Positions 56,780 to 64,000 of a DNA stretch of 64,000 nt are shown here, piece after piece (positions within the stretch are counted from its first letter, which is position 1; every line of letters starts with the position of its first letter). The stretch lies in the NCBI RefSeq assembly GCF_022664535.1, contig NZ_JAKUJY010000007.1, forward strand, positions 124,001 through 188,000, read 5' to 3'. The position numbers and the translations under genes were made by a program. The notes under the pieces were generated by a model. It had not been told where the DNA came from. It searched no databases and saw only the letters and a program-made list of their open reading frames with translations. This stretch comes from Sphingobium trunci (GTDB taxonomy: Bacteria > Pseudomonadota > Alphaproteobacteria > Sphingomonadales > Sphingomonadaceae).

Positions 56780-57802
56780 ATGGCTACACCATCTTTGTTG
56801 TCGATCGTCGTTCCGGTCTTCAATGAACAAGAAAGCATTTCGCTGTTTCTGGATGCAGCGCGTCCCGCGGTCGCCCGAGCGCTTCGCCTTATCGGGTCGG
56901 ACGCGCGAGCCGAATTTCTGTTCATCAATGATGGCAGCACGGATCGGACCGGCGATATATTGACGATCCTCGCCCGTCTGGACCCCGATGTCCGCCACGT
57001 TACGCTATCGCGCAATTTCGGCAAGGAAGCGGCATTGGCCGCCGGGATCGACCGGGCGAGGGGAGACGCCGTCATCCCGATCGACGTCGACCTGCAGGAT
57101 CCGCCGGAAGTCATCGTCGCCATGGTCCGCCATTGGCTGGCGGGGGCGAAGGTGGTCAATGCGCGTCGCGCCGACCGGTCGAGCGACGACTGGTTCAAGC
57201 GCTGGAGCGCGCAAGGATTCTATCGCCTCATCAATCGCCTTTCCGATCATCCCATCCCGGAGAATGTGGGCGATTTCCGGCTGCTCGACCGGCAGGCGGT
57301 GGACGTCATCAAGCAACTCGGCGAGCAGGCGCGCTTCACCAAGGGCATCTTCTCCTGGGTCGGTTTTCGCGTCGCCACCGTCGATTATGAGCGCGCCCCG
57401 CGCGAGGCCGGGAGCAGCAAATGGGGCGTCAGCAAGCTCTGGTCGCTCGCCGTTGACGGCATCACCGCCTCGACCACCATGCCGCTGCGCATCTGGTCCT
57501 ATGTCGGCGGTGGCATCGCGCTGATGGCCTTTGCCTATGCCGCCATCCTGGTGCTGCACACGCTGCTGACCGGTGTTGATACACCAGGCTATGCTTCGAT
57601 CATGGTCGCCGTGCTGATGCTGGGCGGCCTCAACCTGATGAGCCTCGGCATCATCGGGGAATATCTGGGCCGGGTCGCGCGGGAAGTGCGCAATCGGCCG
57701 CTTTATGTCGTGGCCGAGGAAAGTGAGTTGGCAGCACCGCCCCTCATCCAGCCCCATTATGAGGAAAAGGACGAATGGACCGATCAGCCTATGCGAGCAT
57801 GA
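56780..57802 (+). CDS. GT2 polyprenyl-phosphate glycosyltransferase (GtrB/DPM1-like)
   Basis: Moves a sugar from a nucleotide donor to undecaprenyl phosphate on the cytoplasmic face. GT-A features: LSIVVPVFNEQESI, FLFINDGSTDRT, LSRNFGKEAALAAGID, the metal-binding IDVDLQDPPE and GDFRLLDRQAVD. Two C-terminal membrane helices (about 235-260 and 270-295) end in IGEYLGRVAREVRNRPLYVV, as in GtrB. AAGGA abuts the ATG with no spacer, so the real start could be slightly different. It overlaps the methyltransferase by 28 bases. It could feed the GT-C-like proteins on either side. Confidence 0.93.
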   Translation: MATPSLLSIVVPVFNEQESISLFLDAARPAVARALRLIGSDARAEFLFINDGSTDRTGDILTILARLDPDVRHVTLSRNFGKEAALAAGIDRARGDAVIPIDVDLQDPPEVIVAMVRHWLAGAKVVNARRADRSSDDWFKRWSAQGFYRLINRLSDHPIPENVGDFRLLDRQAVDVIKQLGEQARFTKGIFSWVGFRVATVDYERAPREAGSSKWGVSKLWSLAVDGITASTTMPLRIWSYVGGGIALMAFAYAAILVLHTLLTGVDTPGYASIMVAVLMLGGLNLMSLGIIGEYLGRVAREVRNRPLYVVAEESELAAPPLIQPHYEEKDEWTDQPMRA

Positions 57803-58500
57803 GCGCGCAGGAGCAGGATCATTGGTGGTTTGTCGCTCGCCGTGCCACCATTGATAGCCTGGTCCGCAGCCATGTTGCTCTGCCTGCCGATGCTCGCATT
57901 CTCGAAGCGGGTTGCGGCACTGGCGGCAATCTTGCCCTGCTGGCGCAATATGGCACGCTTGATGCCATGGAATATGATGCGGATGCCCGCGCCCTGGCCA
58001 ATGCACGAGGCCTGTGCGCGGTGGAGGCAGGCGCCTTGCCCGGAGCGATCGGTTTCGGAGAAACCCGTTACGACCTGATCGCACTGCTCGACGTGCTGGA
58101 GCATATCGATGAGGATGAAGCATCGTTGCGCGCTCTGGGCGCGCGGCTCGCGTCCAATGGGCGGCTGTTGCTAACCGTCCCGGCTGCACCCTGGCTCTGG
58201 TCGGAGCATGACTTGCTGCATCATCACAAGCGTCGTTACACACATGATGGTCTGCTGGAAGTGGTCCGCGCAGCAGGGCTGAAGGTCGAAGCCTCAGGCC
58301 ATTTCAACAGCCTGCTCTTCCCGCTCGCGGTGGCGCAACGCTTCGCTCACCAGTTGCTGCGCCGTGACACGCCCCTCGACGCGCGCCCGTCGCCGCTCGT
58401 CAATGCCGCGCTTCAGCGGGTGTTCGCGGCGGAACGGCATCTCCTTGGCCGCCTTTCCTTTCCCATGGGACTATCACTTTACGCCGTCCTGTCGGCCTGA
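57775..58500 (+). CDS. Class I SAM-dependent methyltransferase
   Basis: A 241-residue enzyme with the SAM motif ILEAGCGTGGNLALL, acidic MEYDADA after strand 2, and DLIALLDVLEHIDEDEASL (motif II/III), then a C-terminal segment with LFPLAVAQR. YASMSAQEQDHWWFVARRATI at the N-terminus is frequent in methyltransferases paired with polyprenyl-phosphate GT2 genes. Substrate unknown. Overlaps upstream GT2 by 28 bases and the convergent membrane gene by 27. Confidence 0.88.
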   Translation: MDRSAYASMSAQEQDHWWFVARRATIDSLVRSHVALPADARILEAGCGTGGNLALLAQYGTLDAMEYDADARALANARGLCAVEAGALPGAIGFGETRYDLIALLDVLEHIDEDEASLRALGARLASNGRLLLTVPAAPWLWSEHDLLHHHKRRYTHDGLLEVVRAAGLKVEASGHFNSLLFPLAVAQRFAHQLLRRDTPLDARPSPLVNAALQRVFAAERHLLGRLSFPMGLSLYAVLSA

Positions 58501-60051
58501 CGGAGCATCCCGCGGGTCATAAGGCAGCCTCCAGGAACCATCCCAGCAGCGGGCCGGTTCGTTCGCCGAGGCGCGGGCAGGATGGACAGGGCGGACGATT
58601 GCCGGCACCTTCTTCACAGGAGCCAGATAGGAGCCTTTGGGGAAGGTTGCGAAGGTCTGGTCCCATGCCTTGAAGAAGGTGCAGCGCACTGCCGGTGCCG
58701 GGGGATAGAGCAAGGCGCGTCTGATCTCGGCAAGGCCTGTCAGGCTGCCGATGGCAAGCACCATCACAAACCAGCGCCATCTCTCGCCCCGCTGCATCAC
58801 ATGATCGCTGACCATCACCATGACGAGAGCCAGTGCCGTGATCGAACCGCGCATCATGAAATCGGTCGACCAGCCGATCTTCACGAAGGGGATGAGCATC
58901 AGCCAGGCAAAGGCCAGCCACAGGCTGTCCCGCCCGAATCGCGTCGATCGTCCGGCGATCGCCAGAGGTATCAGATAAGGAAGCGTCTCAAGGGATTGGA
59001 ACAGCAGCCACTGGATGAAGGGGATCGGCTGGAAATGAAGGCCGACGTCATCCGGTGCGGCGCCCAGATAGATCAGCGAGGGTATGCAAAGGAGAAGCGA
59101 TGCCGCGGGAGCCAGGAAATCGCGGACCAGAAGCGCACGCGCGATCAACGCCCGCAGTCCCGCCAGCGCGACAAAGGGCATCGCTCCCATGAGGCCCAGA
59201 GGCGACCAGAGCGCCGTCATCGGCAGCAGCGCCAGCCATGGCGCGAGGGGCAGTCGGCGCTCTCGCCACAACATATAGCCGACCGCACCCACCCAACCGG
59301 CAATCGCGTGCTGCGGCACCCAGAAGAGCAAGGTGATGGTCGAGGAATATTCAATCTCGGCCCAGTCTTCCATATGGCCGGTGAGCATTCCCTGCAGGAG
59401 CAGATCGCCAATCGCGTCCATGCCGGAGAACAGGACGAATATCGCTAGGGCGATCAGGCGCGAGCGCCGGTCTGCGAACAGCTGGCTGCCGAGGGCGAGC
59501 AGTAACGCAACGATCGTCGTATTCTGCAACAGCAGGGCGATATCCGCTGCTCTTGGGCCAAGGGTCTTGAAGACTAGCGCCGGCATCAGGAACATGCCGA
59601 TCGGAGCGCGAAGCAGGTCAGGTTCGGGGCGCGCCGTGTAGACGAAGGGCCAGGGATTGATGCCCATGTCCCGCAGCACGGCAAAGCGCACCTGCCAATC
59701 CACATTGGCATAGAAGAACCGCCCTTCACCGCTCAGTATCAACAAGCACAGCGCGACGAGGAAACATGTCAGCAAGGTGCCGAGGGCGATATCGCGGCTA
59801 TCACTGGTGATCTTGGCGATGAAGAAGCAGAGCCCGGCGATGACCAAGCCGCCAAGGATATAGGCCCAGGCGGGCGCGGTATCGAGAAACCGCCAAAGCA
59901 GCAGCTGGCTGCCGCCGAGCCAGGCGGTTAGAGACGCCCATATCCGCCCCGGCGCGACAGATGGGGCACGCCATCTCCTGTCCGGAAACGTGGCCGGATC
60001 AACGTAGCTGAACGGTTCTGAGGCTTGAGTTAAGGCTGATGTTTCCCCCAT
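58474..60051 (-). CDS. Large polytopic membrane protein, possible GT-C-like
   Basis: A 525-residue protein with about twelve hydrophobic segments. The first extracytoplasmic loop contains RFFYANVDWQVRFAVLRDMG and YTARPEPDLLRAPIG, with acidic residues placed as in lipid-carrier-dependent glycosyltransferases, but I recognise no named family. The C-terminus is soluble (WDQTFATFPKGSYLAPVKKVP). It converges on the methyltransferase and lies 77 bases downstream of the pyruvyltransferase-like gene on the same strand. Function unassigned. Confidence 0.6.
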   Translation of the reverse strand: MGETSALTQASEPFSYVDPATFPDRRWRAPSVAPGRIWASLTAWLGGSQLLLWRFLDTAPAWAYILGGLVIAGLCFFIAKITSDSRDIALGTLLTCFLVALCLLILSGEGRFFYANVDWQVRFAVLRDMGINPWPFVYTARPEPDLLRAPIGMFLMPALVFKTLGPRAADIALLLQNTTIVALLLALGSQLFADRRSRLIALAIFVLFSGMDAIGDLLLQGMLTGHMEDWAEIEYSSTITLLFWVPQHAIAGWVGAVGYMLWRERRLPLAPWLALLPMTALWSPLGLMGAMPFVALAGLRALIARALLVRDFLAPAASLLLCIPSLIYLGAAPDDVGLHFQPIPFIQWLLFQSLETLPYLIPLAIAGRSTRFGRDSLWLAFAWLMLIPFVKIGWSTDFMMRGSITALALVMVMVSDHVMQRGERWRWFVMVLAIGSLTGLAEIRRALLYPPAPAVRCTFFKAWDQTFATFPKGSYLAPVKKVPAIVRPVHPARASANEPARCWDGSWRLPYDPRDAPSGRQDGVK

Positions 60052-60128
60052 GTCTCCGACTTAAAGGCTTTTTATTTGTAGGTCGATGGAGAAGGCTATT
60101 TGTCGGGATCGGCAAAGAAGCAGGTCTC

Positions 60129-61556
60129 CTAAATCCGCTGTCGCAAATCTTCTCCCAATCTCTTTCCAAGTTCAATGAACGGGGCGCGATCAAAAGACAC
60201 AGCTCGTTTTGAATCTCTACGACCATCTGTAATCAAGGAAATAATCGTTTTTTTTACGTGCCGCAGGTCCGTCACAACCGGCTCAAAACGAGCCCATGGA
60301 TGCGCCCCGAGTTCATTACGCATCCGCTCTCGTTTATCGCCACGGACGGTAAATGTTAAGAGGTCAACTCCAGACATCAATGCCACCATCATCCCATGAA
60401 ACCGGGTTGTGATGAGCGCATCGGATGTTGCGACGGCTCGACAAAACTCCATCGGATTGCTGGTTCGGCAATCTATTTCCTCGAAGTCTGTTCCCAGCAT
60501 CTCAATTATAGAATCACGATGAATGCGAAGGCTCTCTGCATCTTCATTCGCCTGCACAATGTAGCGTAGACGGACGCCGCCATGCTTACGCATCCATGAC
60601 GCCATTTCCGAAATTCCAGAAATATTACAAAAATCACCGCAAAGAGAAATTGTCCGATTTCCTCCAACCTCTTCAGCTATCTTTAAAATATCCTCTGAGA
60701 AAATCACACTCATGTCAGGCAAATACTGAACAGGATTACTCATCCATTCCAATAACATTTTCGAAGTTTCTCGATCACGGGCAGAAGCCATGCGCGCATA
60801 TTTGACAGATTCTTTTGCGAATATGCGGCCTATCGAAGAATTAATATTCTGATGCCCCAATCCAATTAAATATAAATTAGATTTATACTCTGAAGAAACA
60901 TAACCAATTCCAAACCAATTTGCAAGATTGTTAAGATCCAAACGGGTGGCATTTTCGATATCATAAAGCATGCCTCCAGGACCGATAATGACGGCTGATG
61001 CCTCTCTCACTAAAGTCCGATCGGGACTTCCATCGGACACGACGATCGACAGTTCCGGACAAGTCAATTTCAGAAGGCGAACCGCAGCAGCGGCCAACAA
61101 TCGATCTCCAGCATTTCCGATGAGAGAGGCGGCAGCAATCAGTACATATGGCTTTCCTCGAAAATCATCGGATAGCTCCTCGTCTATCCGATGGGCGCGC
61201 ACCTGAATTCCATCCAGAATTTTCTCGCAGCGATCATACATGTATTGCAGGTGATGGTCATCATTTCTTGGTCCAGACGTTAATATTCCGGCCCGAATTG
61301 CAACAAATACTTCATCAGCATAAATTACTTCCCATGTGGGCAAAACTTCTATCCATGCCTTCGGTAACTGGTCCACGTCATCCTTCGGAATAACGATTAT
61401 ACAGTTCTCTGGACTTAAGATGTGCCCAAATGCAGGTGGAAGGCAGCCATCGCGGAGATGGTTCATTTCGGCGGGCGCCAGTACGTATCGAACCTGCGTG
61501 GGCAGATTCAAGATGAACTTTGCCGCACGTACCCAATAGGGATCGTCAATCCACAT
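60129..61556 (-). CDS. Polysaccharide pyruvyltransferase-family protein with N-terminal extension
   Basis: Residues about 135-475 match the PS_pyruv_trans fold: LIGNAGDRLLAAAAVRLLK, ASAVIIGPGGMLYDIENATR, YLIGLGHQNINSSIGRIFA, ARDRETSKMLLEW, YLPDMSVIF, SDALITTRFHGMMVALMSG. Family members add pyruvate ketals to extracellular sugars. The first 130 residues are an extra, unrecognised domain. The gene is AT-richer than those before it (21 of 60 bases G+C at 60601-60660), which suggests transfer. Divergent from hldE. Confidence 0.78.
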   Translation of the reverse strand: MWIDDPYWVRAAKFILNLPTQVRYVLAPAEMNHLRDGCLPPAFGHILSPENCIIVIPKDDVDQLPKAWIEVLPTWEVIYADEVFVAIRAGILTSGPRNDDHHLQYMYDRCEKILDGIQVRAHRIDEELSDDFRGKPYVLIAAASLIGNAGDRLLAAAAVRLLKLTCPELSIVVSDGSPDRTLVREASAVIIGPGGMLYDIENATRLDLNNLANWFGIGYVSSEYKSNLYLIGLGHQNINSSIGRIFAKESVKYARMASARDRETSKMLLEWMSNPVQYLPDMSVIFSEDILKIAEEVGGNRTISLCGDFCNISGISEMASWMRKHGGVRLRYIVQANEDAESLRIHRDSIIEMLGTDFEEIDCRTSNPMEFCRAVATSDALITTRFHGMMVALMSGVDLLTFTVRGDKRERMRNELGAHPWARFEPVVTDLRHVKKTIISLITDGRRDSKRAVSFDRAPFIELGKRLGEDLRQRI

Positions 61557-61846
61557 AATGCCTCCAAATCCGGCTTTTGTCGATAGACTGCTCGATGATT
61601 CGATGGCAACGGGTATGCCACGAAATTATTTTGAGCTCGGCACACCAACGCCAGATGTGGAATCACCTTATCCTATCCCCCCTGTCGCCTCCCCGCACAT
61701 AGCCACGAATACCCCACCTACTTACGACAAGTCAGAGAACTCCCAGTTGACAAGCGCAAACCGGAATGTTTGAAGTTCTGCATATTGCGTGCGCTATGCG
61801 CGTCACAAAGTCGCAATTAAATAGTTATAAAGTAAGAGAAATTTCG
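61557..61846. promoter_or_regulatory. Divergent gap between pyruvyltransferase-like gene and hldE
   Basis: 290 bases of moderately AT-rich sequence holding the two divergent promoters. A short frame at 61558-61773 has no recognisable features. I see no clear -35/-10 pair, operator or RNA. Confidence 0.4.
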
Positions 61847-63289
61847 ATGGCCACAGGCTTAAGCTCAGTTCGTGCTCTCGTTATCGGCGACGTCATTGTT
61901 GATCGATACATCATCGGCTCGGCGGATCGCATATCCCCTGAAGCTCCTGTTCCAGTTTTGCGCCAAATCTCCAGAAAATCGACACCAGGCGGCGCCGCCA
62001 ACGTGGCGAGCAACATTGTTGCGTTGGGAGGTCAAGCGACTGTGATTGGCGTTGTCGGAAATGATGAAGCTGGTTCCGAACTGGAGGAACTGCTTGCTCA
62101 CCAGCGTGTGAATAGCCTTTTTACCAAGGCCACCGATCGTCCGACAATTTCCAAGACCCGCTTGATGGCCAACCATCATCAAATGATTCGGCTCGATGAC
62201 GAGCACACGGTCACTGTAGGAACGGATATCGCGGATTCCTTGTTTGACACGGTGTCTCGTGAAATCACACAAGCCGACATCGTAATTCTCTCTGATTACG
62301 CCAAAGGCACATTATCCGATGACCTATGCTCTCGAATTATCCAGCTTGCCTCCCGGCATGGACTAGCGACGTTGGTAGATCCGAAGCGGAAAAATTGGTC
62401 AGCCTTTTCTGGAGCCACAATAATCACTCCAAATCGCAGCGAACTGACCATGTTTACCGGGATGCCTTGCGACACTGATGAAGAAGCCGAAGCTGCGGCA
62501 GCAATTGCGTATTTGGAAACCGGGGCAGGAATTTTGTTGACGCGATCAGAGCGCGGCATGTCCTTCTTTAAGGGAGAAGAAAAGCCGACCCATATCCCGA
62601 CAGCTGCCCGAGAAGTATTCGACGTTTCCGGCGCTGGAGACACAGTAATGGCAGCATTGGCCTTAGGATTGGGCTCCAGCCTTCCGATCGAGCAGGTAAT
62701 GCGCATCGCCAACCTCGCAGCCGCCATTGCTGTGGGGAAGGTGGGAACGGCAGTTGTTACGGAAAAGGAATTGGCTGATGCAATCGCCGAAGAAATGCAT
62801 CGGGATGAAAAAGCCATCGCTTCGCACATTTCACATAGCCAAGCGTTGAAATTACGAGAGAGTTGGCGAGAACGCGGTCTAAACGTAGGCATCGCCAACG
62901 GCTGTTTCGATATTATTCACCCTGGGCATGTCACTCTTATTCGGAAGGCCGCGGCACGGTGCGATCGGTTAATCCTCGCTCTAAATTCGGATGCTTCTGT
63001 GAAGCGGCTGAAAGGCCCCGAACGGCCTATCCAAACAGAAATTGCGCGCGCGCATGTTATGTCCATGATAAAAGGTGTGGATGCTGTCGTATTATTTGAC
63101 GAGGATACACCAGAGAATCTTATCTGCTCTCTTTCCCCTGATATTTTATTCAAAGGTTCTGATTATCAAGTTCATCAGATTGCGGGCGCATCTCATGTCT
63201 TAACGAATGGCGGTAGGGTGGAACTCATAGAATTGGTGCCCGGCCATTCGACAACCTCGATCGTTGAGCAAGCCTGTCGGATCAATTGA
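61847..63289 (+). CDS. hldE: Bifunctional heptose-7-phosphate kinase / heptose-1-phosphate adenylyltransferase
   Basis: Makes ADP-heptose precursors: the N-terminal PfkB-type kinase adds the 1-phosphate and the C-terminal domain adds AMP. Kinase motifs: ISPEAPVPVL, TPGGAANVASNIVALGG, VSGAGDTVMAALALGL. Adenylyltransferase motifs: IANGCFDIIHPGHVTLI, LALNSDASVKRLKGPERPI, FKGSDY. At 480 residues it matches E. coli HldE (477). ATG 61847 aligns with the family start; the frame to 61766 is ignored. Codon use is AT-richer than upstream. The next gene begins one base after its stop. Confidence 0.95.
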   Translation: MATGLSSVRALVIGDVIVDRYIIGSADRISPEAPVPVLRQISRKSTPGGAANVASNIVALGGQATVIGVVGNDEAGSELEELLAHQRVNSLFTKATDRPTISKTRLMANHHQMIRLDDEHTVTVGTDIADSLFDTVSREITQADIVILSDYAKGTLSDDLCSRIIQLASRHGLATLVDPKRKNWSAFSGATIITPNRSELTMFTGMPCDTDEEAEAAAAIAYLETGAGILLTRSERGMSFFKGEEKPTHIPTAAREVFDVSGAGDTVMAALALGLGSSLPIEQVMRIANLAAAIAVGKVGTAVVTEKELADAIAEEMHRDEKAIASHISHSQALKLRESWRERGLNVGIANGCFDIIHPGHVTLIRKAAARCDRLILALNSDASVKRLKGPERPIQTEIARAHVMSMIKGVDAVVLFDEDTPENLICSLSPDILFKGSDYQVHQIAGASHVLTNGGRVELIELVPGHSTTSIVEQACRIN

Positions 63290-63290
63290 A

Positions 63291-64000
63291 ATGGCGCTGC
63301 AATTTTCACCGAAACACTGGCTCCTGGATCTTGCCGCTCCGCGTTGGTTAGAATTTGGCATTGACCGAGAAAATGGCGGTTTTTTTGAAACGATCGATGC
63401 GAGAACGCTGGAAACATCAGGAGCAGTTAAAAGATTACGTACAGTATCGCGGCAGATATTCGTCTTTTGCGAGTTGCATCGGCTTGGAGCCACTGGAGCG
63501 CACGAAGCCATCAATCACGGGCTGGACTTTCTACTGAACCAGCACGCCCGCGAGGATGGGGCGTTTCATGAACGGGTCACATGCAAGGGTGAACCATTAG
63601 AAGGCAGCATTTCGCTATATGACTCGGCCTTTGCGCTCTTTGCGCTGGCCAAAGCTTATTCATTGAATAGTGAGCCTCGACTGCGCGATACGGCAATCAC
63701 TCTTCTCGCTTTCCTTAACCAGCAGCTTCGCCATCCCGAATGGGGCTTTATCGAGCGTTTTCCAAACGTTGGCGATCGAGAACAAAACCCTCACATGCAT
63801 TTGTTGGAGGCAGCCCTTGCGTGGCTCGACAACGATGCTGATGGGCCATTCCGTGCACTTGCAATCTCTCTGCTCGAAACACTTGAATGTCATCTTTTCT
63901 GTCCAGAACTCGGCATCCTTTCAGAGTTCCCTGAGAACAAAGACGGGTCATTGGCCCAAGTGCATCGCTTTGAGCCGGGGCATCATTTCGAATGGATTTG
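63291..64000 (+). CDS. AGE-family sugar epimerase/isomerase (3' end beyond window)
   Basis: The first 236 residues of an N-acylglucosamine 2-epimerase-family (alpha/alpha barrel) protein: MALQFSPKHWLLDLAAPRW, GGFFETIDARTLE, RLRTVSRQIFVFCELHRLG, LYDSAFALFALAKAY, and the active-site histidines in NPHMHLLEAALAWL and RFEPGHHFEWIW. Family members epimerise GlcNAc/ManNAc or isomerise mannose/fructose. It starts one base after hldE, so they are co-transcribed; the enzyme probably supplies or remodels a sugar for the same surface glycan. Confidence 0.88.
   Translation, partial: MALQFSPKHWLLDLAAPRWLEFGIDRENGGFFETIDARTLETSGAVKRLRTVSRQIFVFCELHRLGATGAHEAINHGLDFLLNQHAREDGAFHERVTCKGEPLEGSISLYDSAFALFALAKAYSLNSEPRLRDTAITLLAFLNQQLRHPEWGFIERFPNVGDREQNPHMHLLEAALAWLDNDADGPFRALAISLLETLECHLFCPELGILSEFPENKDGSLAQVHRFEPGHHFEWI

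Noticed and set aside
61558..61773. 71-residue plus-strand frame in the hldE upstream gap
   Set aside because: No ribosome-binding site or recognisable features; fits better as promoter DNA.

Overview
The window looks like chromosome of an alphaproteobacterium of the order Sphingomonadales (Sphingobium/Sphingomonas-like). This is inferred from the high G+C coding DNA, the TonB-dependent receptor coupled to secreted glycosidases, the petABC genes, and many small sphingomonad-style proteins. No rRNA, tRNA, CRISPR array or intact insertion sequence was recognised.

Layout. (1) 1-1445, minus: the ribosome/membrane-insertion block rpmH-rnpA-yidD-yidC, with yidC cut by the window edge. (2) 1687-6588, plus: glycerol catabolism (glpD-glpK), then a MASE1-PAS-GGDEF diguanylate cyclase. 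(3) 6653-15524: housekeeping. It holds an exported protein, a lipoprotein, lipB, a membrane protein, a GNAT enzyme, hemF, trmL, the cytochrome bc1 operon petABC, apt and a methylthioadenosine nucleosidase gene that sits in an operon with manA. (4) 15557-38485: a large glycan-utilisation locus. A plus-strand pair (cutC and an exported GH2 enzyme) faces a minus-strand operon transcribed from 38485 down to 20223: TonB receptor, GH20, GH2 beta-mannosidase, GH3, GH125, GH92, an uncharacterised barrel enzyme, and GH29 fucosidase. (5) 39012-46570, plus: the N-acetylglucosamine module nagR-nagB(II)-nagA, nagF (EIIA-HPr-EI), nagE (EIIBC) and a small membrane protein, followed by a convergent ROK sugar kinase. 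(6) 47720-60051: surface-lipid and polysaccharide genes. These are an LpxO-like hydroxylase, a GT4, a fatty-acid-hydroxylase-type membrane protein, an SDR, an LTA-synthase-like protein, a KpsS-like capsule protein, a GT2, a methyltransferase and two large polytopic membrane proteins. (7) 60129-64000: a visibly AT-richer segment with a pyruvyltransferase-like gene, hldE and an AGE-family epimerase cut by the window end.

How it fits together. Regions 4 and 5 read as one pathway for N-glycan or similar glycoprotein glycans. The receptor imports oligosaccharide. Exported exo-enzymes remove fucose, galactose, xylose or glucose, alpha-mannose, beta-mannose and GlcNAc. GlcNAc then enters by the NagE/NagF PTS and is converted to fructose-6-phosphate by NagA and NagB-II. 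Free mannose can be phosphorylated by the ROK kinase and isomerised by ManA. The two glycosidase operons share a similar 19-bp promoter element, which suggests one regulator. The least understood parts are the 749-residue barrel protein (22127-24376), CutC at the head of the GH2 operon, the cysteine-less second EIIB-like domain of NagE, and the hairpins between TonB receptor/GH20 and nagA/nagF.
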